NCBI GenBank assembly: GCA_017468385.1
Contig: JAFUIQ010000008.1
Span: 1-49,619, forward strand
DNA: 49,619 nt
Reading direction: 5' to 3'
Source: Clostridia bacterium
GTDB taxonomy: Bacteria > Bacillota > Clostridia > Oscillospirales > CAG-272
Part shown: one piece after another, positions 35,730-45,032 of the stretch
Layout of the letters: each line of letters begins with the position of its first letter
How positions within the stretch are numbered: position 1 is the stretch's first letter
Notes under the pieces: generated by a model
Told to the model about the DNA's origin: nothing
The model's input: the letters and a program-made list of their open reading frames with translations, nothing else
Database searches by the model: none
Position numbers and translations under genes: made by a program

Positions 35730-36600
35730 ATGGGGCATTGCCCTGAACACCGCATTTGGCACAAAAATTGAGGAACGCATCGCAAACGTGCTGGAGGCGG
35801 GCTTCGATAACGTAAGCATGGTCTGGGGAGAGACGGAGGAAGACCGCGAGAAATTCTACCGCCAGGCCAAGTATATAAAGGAACAAAACGTGCCGGTTTA
35901 CTCCGTACACGCACCGCTGTACCCCACGCCGTTTACCGATCTGGGCATCGGCGTGATGTGGGAAAGCAGTGACGCCGCCGTGACCTATCGGGAACTGCTG
36001 TGCCGCTGTGCCCGCGAAGTGGCGGAGCACACGGGCGCGCCTTATCTGGTGGTTCATCCCACCTTTGCCCCCACCATGCCCGCGCCCACCGCGGCCGGGG
36101 CCGAAAATTTCGGCATTGTGGCGGAATACTGCCGCTCTGTGGGGATAAAAATGGCTTTGGAGACCATGGAGGTCCCCAGCCATCTGGCCTATCTTCTGGA
36201 AAACATCCCCGCGGATCTGGCGGGCGTTTGCTGGGATGCGGGCCACAACCAGGCCTACACCCCCGATGTGAACTGGCCAAAGCAGGCCAGGGGACGCATC
36301 CTCTGCACCCATCTCCACGACAACCGGGGCAAGACCATGGGGCCCATCCCCAACACCCGCTGTGACACCCATTTTCTCCCCTTCGACGGCATCCGGGACT
36401 GGGATGCGGCCATGCGGGATCTGGCCGAGAGCGGCTACCGGGGTCCTTTGACGCTGGAAGTGAAGCGGGGACGGGATGTGTGCGAGCAGATCCCCGTTTA
36501 TGCCGAATGGGGCGAGGCCCGCTTCATGAAGGAGGCCTACGCCCGGGCACAGCGTCTCAGCGCGGTATACGAGGAAGAATGCCGCCGTCTGGGAGGCTGA
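35716..36600 (+). CDS. Sugar phosphate isomerase/epimerase-like TIM barrel
   Basis: A 294-residue protein of the xylose-isomerase-like TIM barrel superfamily (AP endonuclease 2 domain). Metal-site segments are visible: VVHPTF, MALETMEVPSH, CWDAGHNQAY and CTHLHDNRGK, then LTLEVKRGR near the end. These fit a divalent-metal sugar isomerase or epimerase; the substrate is not evident. It starts inside the end of the HAD gene, so translation is coupled. Confidence 0.85.
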   Translation: MAKTEWGIALNTAFGTKIEERIANVLEAGFDNVSMVWGETEEDREKFYRQAKYIKEQNVPVYSVHAPLYPTPFTDLGIGVMWESSDAAVTYRELLCRCAREVAEHTGAPYLVVHPTFAPTMPAPTAAGAENFGIVAEYCRSVGIKMALETMEVPSHLAYLLENIPADLAGVCWDAGHNQAYTPDVNWPKQARGRILCTHLHDNRGKTMGPIPNTRCDTHFLPFDGIRDWDAAMRDLAESGYRGPLTLEVKRGRDVCEQIPVYAEWGEARFMKEAYARAQRLSAVYEEECRRLGG

Positions 36601-36627
36601 TTTCAAACGCAACATGGAGGAAACGAT

Positions 36628-38478
36628 ATGATAGAAAAGATCGCATCCCCCGCCGATATAAAACAGCTGAATCCCGCGGAGATCACCGCCCTGTGCGGGG
36701 AGATCCGGGAAGAGATCCTCACCGCCGTCGCAAAAAACGGCGGTCATCTGGCGTCCAATCTGGGCATTGTGGAGACGACGGTGGCCCTCCATCGGGTCTT
36801 TGACGCGCCCCGGGACGCCATCGTTTTTGATGTGGGGCATCAGTGCTACGCCCACAAGATCCTCACCGGTCGCCGGGCGGGATTTGCCGATCTGCGCAAG
36901 TACGGCGGCATGTCCGGATTCCCCCGTCGGGAGGAAAGCGAATACGATCCCCTCTCCGCCGGCCACTCCGGGCCGGCCCTCTCCTGCGCCATCGGCATGG
37001 CGGAGGCCAACCTACAAGCGGGACGGGATGCCTGGGTGGTGGCCGTGATCGGCGACGCATCCTTCGGCTGCGGCATGGTGTACGAGGCGCTCCAGAACTG
37101 CGCCAAGCGGGGGCTGAAACTGCTCATCGTTCTCAACGACAACGAGATGTCCATCTCGAAAAACGTGGGGGCCCTGTCCGATTATTTCACAAAGATCCGC
37201 CTGAGCCGGGGCTATTTTTCCTTCAAGCACACGGTGCACAAAATCTGCGCCCGCATACCCGTTCTGGGGCGGGGCGTGATCCGCTGTGCCATCGGCGTGA
37301 AGGAATTCATCAAGCGGACACTGAACAAAAAGAACATCTTTGAGAATCTGGGGCTGGAGTATCTGGGCCCTGTGGACGGCAGTCGGGAAGACACCCTGGA
37401 ATACGTATTCCGGGAGGCCATGGGGTGTGATGTGCCCTGCATTGTGCACGTGATCACGAGGAAGGGACGGGGATACGCCCCGGCCGAGGCCCATCCGGAG
37501 CGGTATCACGCCGTATCCCCCTTTGATCCTGCCGTGGACATCGGCGAGGTGCCGAAGAAGAGGACCTTCTCCGACGCTTTCGGGGAATCCCTATGCCGAT
37601 TGGCGGAAAAAGACGGTCGGCTCTGCGCCATTACCGCCGCCATGCGGGACGGAACGGGGCTGGCTCCCTTTGCGGAGCGATATCCCCATCGGTTTTACGA
37701 TGTGGGCATTGCGGAGGAGCACGCGGTCAGTTTTGCCGCGGGGCTGGCCCGGGGCGGCATGCGGCCCGTGGCGGCCATCTATTCCACCTTCGCCCAGCGG
37801 AGCTTCGATCAGGTGCTGCACGACTGCGCTTTGCAGAAGCTGCCTGTGGTGCTGGCTCTCGATCGGTGCGGCATTGTGCCCGGGGACGGCACCACTCATC
37901 AGGGACTGTTTGACGTGGGGCTGTTCACCCCCATCCCCGGGGTGGAGGTATTCGCCCCGGAATCCTATGCAGAATTGGACGACCATCTTACCCGGGCACT
38001 CACATCCGACGCGGTCAGCGTGATCCGCTACCCCCGCGGGTGCGAGGTCGAGTATGACCGCGCTCTCTGGCGCGGGGTATCCGACGGTATCTGCGCCGCC
38101 GATTTTCCGGGAAACATCGGGGGCGAGCCGCTGGTGATCCTGACCTACGGCCGGATCGCTCACGAGGCACTGCGGGCGGCGGAAGTACTGGCGGCATCCC
38201 GCCCGGTGCGGGTGATCCGTCTTGCCAGGCTGTATCCGCTTAATGCGGGGGACATCCGATCCGCCATGGACGGGGCCAAGTGCTGTCTGATCGTGGAGGA
38301 AGGCATGCGCCGGGGCGGCATCGGTGAGGCGATCACCGCCATCCTGGCCGAATCGGGGGCGGATGTGCGGGTAAAAATTCTGGCCGCCGACGATTTCGTT
38401 CCCCACGGGGATGCGGACTCTCTGCTGGCCGCCTTGTCGCTGGATGCGGCGGGCATAATCCGCGAAGCGGATTTCTGA
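36628..38478 (+). CDS. dxs: 1-deoxy-D-xylulose-5-phosphate synthase
   Basis: Dxs joins pyruvate and glyceraldehyde 3-phosphate in the first step of the MEP isoprenoid pathway, using thiamine diphosphate. The 616-residue protein has His40 (GGHLASNLG), His71 (DVGHQCYAHKILTGR), the cofactor motif GDAS (142-145; GDGA is usual) with Asn170 in VLNDNEMSIS, and the catalytic Glu in GIAEEHAVSFAAGLA. The C-terminal transketolase domain is complete (IVEEGMRRGGIGEAI). GGAGG precedes the ATG. It sits in an operon with two radical SAM genes immediately downstream. Confidence 0.96.
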   Translation: MIEKIASPADIKQLNPAEITALCGEIREEILTAVAKNGGHLASNLGIVETTVALHRVFDAPRDAIVFDVGHQCYAHKILTGRRAGFADLRKYGGMSGFPRREESEYDPLSAGHSGPALSCAIGMAEANLQAGRDAWVVAVIGDASFGCGMVYEALQNCAKRGLKLLIVLNDNEMSISKNVGALSDYFTKIRLSRGYFSFKHTVHKICARIPVLGRGVIRCAIGVKEFIKRTLNKKNIFENLGLEYLGPVDGSREDTLEYVFREAMGCDVPCIVHVITRKGRGYAPAEAHPERYHAVSPFDPAVDIGEVPKKRTFSDAFGESLCRLAEKDGRLCAITAAMRDGTGLAPFAERYPHRFYDVGIAEEHAVSFAAGLARGGMRPVAAIYSTFAQRSFDQVLHDCALQKLPVVLALDRCGIVPGDGTTHQGLFDVGLFTPIPGVEVFAPESYAELDDHLTRALTSDAVSVIRYPRGCEVEYDRALWRGVSDGICAADFPGNIGGEPLVILTYGRIAHEALRAAEVLAASRPVRVIRLARLYPLNAGDIRSAMDGAKCCLIVEEGMRRGGIGEAITAILAESGADVRVKILAADDFVPHGDADSLLAALSLDAAGIIREADF

Positions 38479-38491
38479 GGGAGGAGTACCC

Positions 38492-39394
38492 ATGAAACTG
38501 TCTTCTTTTCTGCATTTTGCTGCCTTCGGCATCAAAACGATTCTGTTCCGGGGGAAGGACCCCATTCTGGGCACGGTCATTCTGACCGATGCCTGCAATC
38601 TCCACTGCAAGCACTGCTCCGTGAATAACATCACGGCGGTGATCCATCCCTATACCCGGATCCGCGGCGAGATGCAGACCCTGTACGACCGCGGCGTGCG
38701 GATTCTGTTCTTCTGCGGCGGGGAGACGTTTTTGTGGCGGGACGGGGAGAAAACCCTGAGAGATCTGGTGATCGAGGCCAAGGCCATGGGATTTCTCATC
38801 GTGAACGTGGTGACCAACGGCACCTTCCCCCTGAATCTGCCCGAGGCGGATCTGATCCTGCTCAGTCTGGACGGGGATCGGGAAAAGCACAACGAGATCC
38901 GCGGCGACACCTACGATACGATTCTGTACAACATTGACCGCGCCGCCCGGGACAACATCTGTCTGTACATGGCCATCAATCAGATCAACAAGGACACGGT
39001 CCGGGACGTGTGCATCACCGCCCGGGATACGAAGAACATCCGGGCCGTTTCCTTCAATTTCCACACGCCCTATCCCGACACGGCGGATCTGGCCCTGACG
39101 CGGGAGGACAAGGCGGCGTGCTGTCGGGTGATCACCGACATGATGGCCGAGGGCGCGCCCGTATTCAATCTGAAAAGCGCCTTTCCCTATCTGATCGACA
39201 ACTCCTTCCCCACTCCCTGTCACCAGTGCCTGGTGATCGAGAACGGGAAGATCAGCACCTGCGGCCGCTGTATCGATGTGCCCGGCCTGTGCGAGAAGTG
39301 CGGCTACTTCTTTGTGGCGGAATACACCCTGCTCTTCCGCGGCAATGTGCGGATTCTCGCCGAGATGCTGAAAACCTATCTGAAGTACATATAG
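38492..39394 (+). CDS. Radical SAM protein with C-terminal Cys cluster, unknown reaction
   Basis: A 300-residue radical SAM enzyme. The 4Fe-4S motif CNLHCKHC gives Cys35, Cys39 and Cys42, followed by FFCGGETFLW and LILLSLDGD. The C-terminal part holds three more Cys pairs, CHQC, CGRC and CEKC, which could bind a second cluster. The layout recalls HpnH- and SPASM-like enzymes but I cannot name a family. It begins 13 nt after dxs with GGAGG upstream, and the HemN-like gene begins 7 nt after it. Confidence 0.85.
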   Translation: MKLSSFLHFAAFGIKTILFRGKDPILGTVILTDACNLHCKHCSVNNITAVIHPYTRIRGEMQTLYDRGVRILFFCGGETFLWRDGEKTLRDLVIEAKAMGFLIVNVVTNGTFPLNLPEADLILLSLDGDREKHNEIRGDTYDTILYNIDRAARDNICLYMAINQINKDTVRDVCITARDTKNIRAVSFNFHTPYPDTADLALTREDKAACCRVITDMMAEGAPVFNLKSAFPYLIDNSFPTPCHQCLVIENGKISTCGRCIDVPGLCEKCGYFFVAEYTLLFRGNVRILAEMLKTYLKYI

Positions 39395-39401
39395 GAGAGA
39401 C

Positions 39402-40655
39402 ATGAGTATTATCACCGATCTGACACGGATGTGGCTGACCCGCTCCCCCAAGCCCTTCACGTTTACAAAGGAATACGATCGCTTCCTACCCTACGGGGAC
39501 TGCCGGGGGCTGGGGCTGTACATTCACATCCCCTTCTGCCAAAGCATCTGCCGATTCTGCCCCTACTGCAAGGTGGTATACCGGCAGGATCTGTGCGATC
39601 GGTATGTGGATGCCCTGATCCGGGAAATCCACGCCGTGGGCGGGCAGTACGGGGGCAAAAAGACCGTCACCAGCCTGTATTTCGGCGGAGGCACCCCCGC
39701 TCTGGCGGCGGATCGGATGAAGGATATCCTGGCGGCGGTGGGAGAGCATTTCCTCATCACCGAGGGAATCGGGGTGGAATTGCACCCGGACAACGTGACT
39801 GTGCCCACCCTGCGGACCCTGAAGGATGCGGGGGTGACGAAGATCAGCATCGGCATCCAATCCTTCTCGGGGAAATACCAGAGTATTCTGGGGCGGGATG
39901 CCATAGACAGCGGGGCCATTGCCCGGGCTCTGGCCGCCGTGCCCTTTGAGACGGTGTCCATGGATTTCATCTTCGCTTTGCCGGGGCAGGCATTTGCGGA
40001 TCTGCGGGCCGACATCGACACGGCCTTTGCCATCGGGGCCAATCATGTGGCCATCTATCCCTTTATTGATTTCGCCTTCACGGACAGCACCATCCCCGCC
40101 ATGCCGAAAAAAGAAAAACGCGCCCTTCTGGACGCAATCACGAAATACTGTCTGGACAGGGGATATGAGCGGAACTCCATCTGGACCTTCTCCCGGGAGA
40201 AGCAGGCGAGGTACTCCTCCATGACCCGGGACAATTTCCTCGGCTTCGGCTGTTCCGCCACCACCCTTCTGCGGGATCAGTTCAAGATCAACACCTTCTC
40301 CGTGGAGGAATACTGCCGCCGCATCGATGAGGGGGATCTGCCCACCGCGCTGACGATCCGCTTCACCCTCCGCCAGCGGATGGTGTATTACCTGTTCTGG
40401 ACGGCCTATTCCACCCGTGTGGATTCCCGGGATTTTGCCTCCTTCTTCGGCGTGCCGCTGAAAAAGATGTACGGAGCGGAGCTGGCGCTGGCCCGTCTTC
40501 TGGGATTTGTGACGGAGACGGACGGGGTATACGAGATGACCTTGCGGGGTGCGTTTTATTATCATTATTATGAGAATTTCTACACTCTGGCCTACATCGA
40601 CAAGATGTGGGGGATTCTGCGGAAGGAAGCCTTCCCGGAGAGAATTGTGTTATAA
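39402..40655 (+). CDS. HemN/HemW-like radical SAM protein, not the HemW orthologue
   Basis: A 417-residue member of the coproporphyrinogen III oxidase-like radical SAM group. The cluster motif is IHIPFCQSICRFCPYC (Cys46, Cys50, Cys53, with an extra Cys56), then YFGGGTPAL and SIGIQSFS. A HemN-type C-terminal domain follows (FTLRQRMVYYLFW to the end). The window has a typical HemW at 47891-49135 with CRSKCAYCDF, so this copy probably has another task. It is the last gene of the dxs operon and a terminator follows within 5 nt. Confidence 0.85.
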   Translation: MSIITDLTRMWLTRSPKPFTFTKEYDRFLPYGDCRGLGLYIHIPFCQSICRFCPYCKVVYRQDLCDRYVDALIREIHAVGGQYGGKKTVTSLYFGGGTPALAADRMKDILAAVGEHFLITEGIGVELHPDNVTVPTLRTLKDAGVTKISIGIQSFSGKYQSILGRDAIDSGAIARALAAVPFETVSMDFIFALPGQAFADLRADIDTAFAIGANHVAIYPFIDFAFTDSTIPAMPKKEKRALLDAITKYCLDRGYERNSIWTFSREKQARYSSMTRDNFLGFGCSATTLLRDQFKINTFSVEEYCRRIDEGDLPTALTIRFTLRQRMVYYLFWTAYSTRVDSRDFASFFGVPLKKMYGAELALARLLGFVTETDGVYEMTLRGAFYYHYYENFYTLAYIDKMWGILRKEAFPERIVL

Positions 40656-40659
40656 AGAA

Positions 40660-40688
40660 AACCGGTCTGTGTTTACAGATCGGTTTTT
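40660..40688 (+). terminator. Terminator of the dxs operon, likely bidirectional
   Basis: AACCGGTCTGT at 40660-40670 pairs with ACAGATCGGTT at 40675-40685, followed by TTT. The - strand side ends GGTTTTCTTT and may serve the HAD gene. Confidence 0.85.
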
Positions 40689-40729
40689 GTATGGTGTGCA
40701 GCCATTCAGGCAAACGAACTCGTCTGCCG

Positions 40730-40780
40730 CTTTTTCTTTGTGGCCACCGCGCAAAGAAAAAGTTATCAAAAAGAAACGCC
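40730..40780. repeat. Dispersed CTTTTTCTTTG hairpin element, copy 1
   Basis: CTTTTTCTTTG (40730-40740) pairs with CAAAGAAAAAG (40752-40762). The 32-bp word 40749-40780 occurs identically at 49342-49373 and 49553-49584. It lies between the dxs operon terminator and the HAD gene. Confidence 0.9.
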
Positions 40781-40843
40781 ACGGAAAATACGGTCGCTTT
40801 AGGCGAGTTTGTGATACGAACTCGGAAAAGCTCCGCAAAAACT

Positions 40844-41500
40844 TTATATATCACCCAGCACGGCGGTTTTCAACTCCTGCGGAGTACGGAGGATCGTCGT
40901 CGCGCCGGCGGCCCGGAGGATCTCCTCGGAGCGGAATCCCCACGCGACGGACAGGCAATCCATGCCGGTATTCCGGGCCGTGATCACGTCCACCTCGGAA
41001 TCGCCCACGTACACGGCCTCCCCTTTGGTGATGCCCAGGGCGGTCAGGGCGTATTCCACCATATCCGGGGCGGGCTTTTTGGGCATATCCTCCCGGGCGC
41101 CCACGGCCACGGCGATCTTATCCCCAAAATAATGGCGGGTCAGATCCTGCACGGCAAAATCCGCTTTATTGGAGACGATGGCCATCTTCACCCCCGCCCG
41201 GGCCAGATCGGCCAGCAATCCCGGAATCCCCTCGTAGGGGGCGGTGGTATCGCTGCAGTGGGCGGCATAATAGGTGCGGAATTCCCCGAACACCCCGTCC
41301 GTCGTAGCGGGATCCGTTCCCGCGGGCACGGATCGGTCGATCAGCTTGCGGATGCCGTTTCCCACGAAGGTGCGGACCTCCTCCACCGACCGGAGGGGAA
41401 GGCCGAAGGCTTCCAGCGAATAATTCACCGCGGATGCCAGATCCTGCAAAGTATCCAGAAGCGTTCCGTCCAGATCCCAGATGACGGCTTTATATATCAT
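40844..41500 (-). CDS. HAD-family phosphatase, phosphoglycolate-phosphatase-like
   Basis: A 218-residue HAD hydrolase with WDLDGTLLDT (Asp9, Asp11), VGNGIRKLIDRSVP in the cap, AIVSNKADFA (motif II), PKKPAPDMVEYAL (motif III Lys) and YVGDSEVDVITARN (motif IV). This set is close to Gph-type phosphoglycolate phosphatases, which remove 2-phosphoglycolate. The start at 41500 is supported by GAGGA 7 nt upstream; the much longer frame reaching 43315 is an antisense artefact. It has its own promoter and is transcribed away from the lipoprotein genes. Confidence 0.92.
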   Translation of the reverse strand: MIYKAVIWDLDGTLLDTLQDLASAVNYSLEAFGLPLRSVEEVRTFVGNGIRKLIDRSVPAGTDPATTDGVFGEFRTYYAAHCSDTTAPYEGIPGLLADLARAGVKMAIVSNKADFAVQDLTRHYFGDKIAVAVGAREDMPKKPAPDMVEYALTALGITKGEAVYVGDSEVDVITARNTGMDCLSVAWGFRSEEILRAAGATTILRTPQELKTAVLGDI

Positions 41501-41552
41501 ATTTATATCCTCGTTTCGTTGGCTGTATGGTCCCGCGGGCGGGCCTGCCTTT

Positions 41553-41581
41553 ATTGTACCACGAAATCCCTCGCCGCACAA
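41553..41581 (-). promoter_or_regulatory. Promoter of the HAD phosphatase gene
   Basis: On the - strand TTGTGC (41581-41576), 17 bp, TACAAT (41558-41553). Confidence 0.65.
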
Positions 41582-41677
41582 CCCCGCTTTTCCGCGGGGA
41601 CACACTGGAATTATTCCACGCCACATGTAATTTTTCCATATAAACATGTATTTTCGTTTGGTCAAATAAACGGCTTG

Positions 41678-41706
41678 TTGATTGTTTTCTCTACTTTTGC
41701 TATAAT
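41678..41706 (+). promoter_or_regulatory. Sigma-A promoter of lipoprotein gene 1
   Basis: TTGATT at 41678-41683, 17 bp, then TATAAT at 41701-41706. A repeated ACATGT word lies upstream (41624 and 41644) and could be an operator. Confidence 0.85.
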
Positions 41707-41755
41707 TAGTGTGTCTATCAACTATAGATTTATAAAATTCAGAAAGGATTTTATC

Positions 41756-43258
41756 ATGAACGCAAAGAAAATTCTCGCGCTTCTGCTGGCAGCATTGATG
41801 CTGGCTCCCGTGTTCGCTTCCTGTGATAAGGAAACGCCGGACAATCCCGATACCCCCGCCGTTTCCGATTCCGGCTCCGGCTCCGACACCGAGACCACTG
41901 CCCCGGAAGAGACGGGTCTGGTTCTGGATAAGACCGATTTCGGCGGTACCAACCTCCGCATTATCGGTATCAACGAAGAGAGAAACTTCGGTTACTATCA
42001 GACCTCCGATATCTGGATGGAGACCGAACAGGCCGATCCCTTTGAAAACGCTGTTTACAAGCGTATTCAGGACTGTCTCACCAAGTATAACTTCGGTGTA
42101 GAGTACACCAGTGTCCAGAACCCCATGACCGATGTGGCCAGCCTGGTTTCCGGCGGTCTGGATCAGTATGATGTGGTTCTCGACGCGTGGAACACCATGT
42201 GGCCCGGCTCCAAGGCAGGTAACCTGCTGGATCTGAGAGAGATCGATTCCATCGATCTGTCCAACGAGTGGTGGGACCAGAACGCCAACGAGCAGCTGGA
42301 CGTAGCCAACCGTATGTTCTACACCGCCGGTGACTTCACCACCGTAGACGATCGCTGCACCCGCGCTCTGTACTTCAACAAGACCCTGGCTGCTGCCAAC
42401 GACCTGGAAAGCCCCTATGAGCTGGTTCGCAGCAATCAGTGGACGCTGGAAAAATTCGCTCAGATGTGCCGCGACGTTAAGAATGACGTAGACGGCGGCG
42501 GCTCCGTGGACACCGAGGACATCGTTGGATTCTTCCGCGAGAGCGGTCAGTTCAACAGCTTCATGATCGCCATGGGCGAGCGCTATGCTTCCATCGACGA
42601 GAACGGTCTGCCCGTTTACTCCTTCATGCAGAATTCCGAAGCGGTTACCAAGGTAGAAACCGTTGCCGGTCTGCTGATTGAGGATGGCCTGACCATCGAT
42701 ATCCACAAGTTCACCGACTTCGCAGGCTACAGCAACCGCTTCACCTATGCCCGCAGCCTGTTTGCAGCCGGTAAGCATCTGTTCACCGTGGGCGGCTCTC
42801 TGGTTATCACCGAGTTCGCGGACATGGAAGACGAGTTCGGTATCCTGCCCATGCCTAAGTGGAACTCCGACCAGGATCGCTACTACCACACCCTGGATCC
42901 TCAGTGCGCTATGATCGGTATCCCCAACACCAAGACCGATGCCGCCGATATCGGTTACATGATGGAATACTTCTCCTACGAAGGCCGCGAGACCCTGTCC
43001 CCCACCTTTAAGGACAGAATGCTGAAGCGTCGTTACGCACAGGACTCCGATTCCGGTGATATGCTGGATATCATCTACGCCAACAAGTGCTTCGATATCG
43101 GATACGTAGGCAACTGGAACAATATGCTCGGCGTTGGTGACAGCGCCGTGCTGGCCAACAGAATCCCCAAGACCAGCTCTTACAACCGTATGGGTAAGGC
43201 CGTTCCCGGTCTGATCCAGAAGGACTTCGACACCCTGGCATCCATCGGCAGAGAGTAA
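41756..43258 (+). CDS. Solute-binding-like lipoprotein 1 of 3
   Basis: A 500-residue exported lipoprotein with a lipobox ending FASC (Cys23) and a Pro/Ser/Thr/Asp/Glu linker of about 30 residues. The body looks like a family 1 extracellular solute-binding protein: VSGGLDQYDVVLD, a central MFYTAGDFTTVDDR-TRALYFNKTL section, and the late FGILPMPKWNSDQDRYYHT seen in sugar binders. AAAGGA precedes the ATG. It is one of three tandem paralogues, each with its own terminator, and no permease or ATPase gene is adjacent. The frame reaching back to 40607 is rejected because the signal peptide and promoter lie at 41.7 kb. Ligand unknown. Confidence 0.88.
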   Translation: MNAKKILALLLAALMLAPVFASCDKETPDNPDTPAVSDSGSGSDTETTAPEETGLVLDKTDFGGTNLRIIGINEERNFGYYQTSDIWMETEQADPFENAVYKRIQDCLTKYNFGVEYTSVQNPMTDVASLVSGGLDQYDVVLDAWNTMWPGSKAGNLLDLREIDSIDLSNEWWDQNANEQLDVANRMFYTAGDFTTVDDRCTRALYFNKTLAAANDLESPYELVRSNQWTLEKFAQMCRDVKNDVDGGGSVDTEDIVGFFRESGQFNSFMIAMGERYASIDENGLPVYSFMQNSEAVTKVETVAGLLIEDGLTIDIHKFTDFAGYSNRFTYARSLFAAGKHLFTVGGSLVITEFADMEDEFGILPMPKWNSDQDRYYHTLDPQCAMIGIPNTKTDAADIGYMMEYFSYEGRETLSPTFKDRMLKRRYAQDSDSGDMLDIIYANKCFDIGYVGNWNNMLGVGDSAVLANRIPKTSSYNRMGKAVPGLIQKDFDTLASIGRE

Positions 43259-43268
43259 TTTTTTACAT

Positions 43269-43297
43269 AAAAAAGCCGCACGCTGTGCGGCTTTTTT
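43269..43297 (+). terminator. Terminator of lipoprotein gene 1
   Basis: A 13-bp stem, 43269-43281 with 43285-43297, whose distal half ends in six T; the A-run on the other side makes it symmetric. Confidence 0.92.
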
Positions 43298-43308
43298 CTT
43301 TGGCTGTA

Positions 43309-43337
43309 TTGACACATTTTTCAGCGGATGCTATAAT
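43309..43337 (+). promoter_or_regulatory. Consensus sigma-A promoter of lipoprotein gene 2
   Basis: TTGACA at 43309-43314, 17 bp, TATAAT at 43332-43337. Both boxes match the sigma-A consensus fully, so strong expression is expected. Confidence 0.92.
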
Positions 43338-43385
43338 AACAATCGGAAGATATTTATTTTTCTATTTAAGAAAGGATGTCCCTAT

Positions 43386-44879
43386 ATGAAGAGAATTCTT
43401 GCCCTTCTTTTGGCAGCTTTGATGCTGGTACCGGTTTTCGCTTCCTGTGATCAGGACACACCGGACACCCCCGACGTGCCGGTATCCTCCGACCAGCCCT
43501 CCGACACCCAGCCCCCGGAAGATCCCGGTCTGGTTCTGGATAAGACTGACTTCGGCGGCACCAAGCTCCGTATCATCGGTATGAACGAAGAGTACGCTGC
43601 CGGTTACTACGAAGTAATGGATATCTGGGCAGAAGCGGAATCGTCCGACCCCTTTGAAGCTTCTGTTTATCAGCGTATTCAGGACTGTGAGACCAAGTAC
43701 AATTTCGGTATCGAATACACCGGCTCCAAGAACTCCTGCGGCGATGTGGCCGAAACCGTATCCGGTGGTCTGGACCAGTACGATATCCTGCTGGGCACCT
43801 GGCTCGGCTCCTGGGAGATCTCCCTGGGCGGCAACCTGCTGGACATGAAGGAAATCCCCACGATCGATCTGACCCACGAGTGGTGGGACCAGAACGCCAA
43901 CACCCAGCTGAACGTGGGCAACCGTATGTTCTATACCTCCGGTGATATGTCCACCATCGATGACCGCTGCACCCGTGCTCTGTATTTCAACAAGACACTG
44001 GCGGCTGCCAACGATCTGGAAAGCCCCTATGAGCTGGTTCGCGCAAATAAGTGGACACTGGAAAAGTTCGCTCAGATGTGCCGCGACGTAGCCCGTGACG
44101 TGGATGGCGGCGGTGAGGTTGACTCTGAGGATATCGTAGGATTCTTCTACGAGAACGGTCAGTTCAACTTCTTCATGACCGGTGTAGGCGAGCACTACTT
44201 CACCCTGGATGAAAACGGCATGCCTGTGTACTCCTTCCTGCAGGATTCCGAATCGGTTACCAAGATGGAAACCGTTGCCAACATGCTGATCGAGGACGGC
44301 CTGACCATCAACATTCAGAAGTTCACCGATTTCGGTGGATTCAGCAACCGCTTTACATACGCCCGCAGCCTGTTCGCTGCCGGTAAGCATCTGTTCACCG
44401 TAGGCGGCGCTCTGGTTATCGCTGAGTTTGCCGATATGGAAGACGAGTTCGGTATCCTTCCCATGCCTAAGTGGAACTCCGATCAGAACCGTTACTACCA
44501 CATCATGGATCCCGGTGCCTCTCTGGTCAGCATCCCCAACACCAAGGTAGACGCTACCGACGTGGGTTACATGGCAGAGTATTTCGCATACGAAGGCCGT
44601 GAGACCGTATCTCCCACCTTCAAGGATAAGATGCTGAAGAGACGTTACGCACAGGATAAGGATTCCGGCGACATGCTGGACATCATCTATGCCAACAAGT
44701 GCTTCGACATGGGCTTTGTGGCCAACTGGGGCGACATGCTGGGCATGGGTAACAGCTCCATCGATGCCGGCCGTGTTCCCAAATCTTCCTCTTATACAAG
44801 AGCTTCCAAGAGACTTCCCGCTTTGATCCAGGTAGATTACGACAAGATTATTGCCGTAGGTAAGGATGTTACTGAATAA
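43386..44879 (+). CDS. Solute-binding-like lipoprotein 2 of 3
   Basis: A 497-residue lipoprotein, paralogous to gene 1 over its full length. The lipobox is FASC with Cys21, followed by an acidic Pro/Ser linker. Shared blocks include EWWDQNANTQL, DDRCTRALYFNKTLAAAND, FAAGKHLFTVGGALVI and FGILPMPKWNSDQNRYY. Differences cluster in the linker and in VEYLFTDLGEHYFTL-type loops around the expected binding cleft, which suggests a different ligand. AAAGGATG lies upstream. It has its own perfect-consensus promoter and its own terminator, and no transporter partner. Confidence 0.88.
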   Translation: MKRILALLLAALMLVPVFASCDQDTPDTPDVPVSSDQPSDTQPPEDPGLVLDKTDFGGTKLRIIGMNEEYAAGYYEVMDIWAEAESSDPFEASVYQRIQDCETKYNFGIEYTGSKNSCGDVAETVSGGLDQYDILLGTWLGSWEISLGGNLLDMKEIPTIDLTHEWWDQNANTQLNVGNRMFYTSGDMSTIDDRCTRALYFNKTLAAANDLESPYELVRANKWTLEKFAQMCRDVARDVDGGGEVDSEDIVGFFYENGQFNFFMTGVGEHYFTLDENGMPVYSFLQDSESVTKMETVANMLIEDGLTINIQKFTDFGGFSNRFTYARSLFAAGKHLFTVGGALVIAEFADMEDEFGILPMPKWNSDQNRYYHIMDPGASLVSIPNTKVDATDVGYMAEYFAYEGRETVSPTFKDKMLKRRYAQDKDSGDMLDIIYANKCFDMGFVANWGDMLGMGNSSIDAGRVPKSSSYTRASKRLPALIQVDYDKIIAVGKDVTE

Positions 44880-44895
44880 CGCCGAATAACTTCAT

Positions 44896-44925
44896 AAAAA
44901 AACCGCACGAAAGTGCGGTTTTTTT
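44896..44925 (+). terminator. Terminator of lipoprotein gene 2
   Basis: A 13-bp stem, 44896-44908 with 44913-44925, loop GAAA, distal half ending in seven T. Confidence 0.92.
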
Positions 44926-45032
44926 GCTATAGGGGAACTGCTTCCGGGAAAAAATACGTTCCATGTCCTATCAGGTGGAAAAAATCAATGCCCAATGGGA
45001 ATTTTTCTATTTTCCATGCGAAAAAATTGTGC

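Noticed and set aside
40607-41755. N-terminal extension of lipoprotein 1 (883-residue frame)
   Set aside because: It crosses a terminator, the antisense HAD gene and the promoter; the signal peptide starts at 41756.
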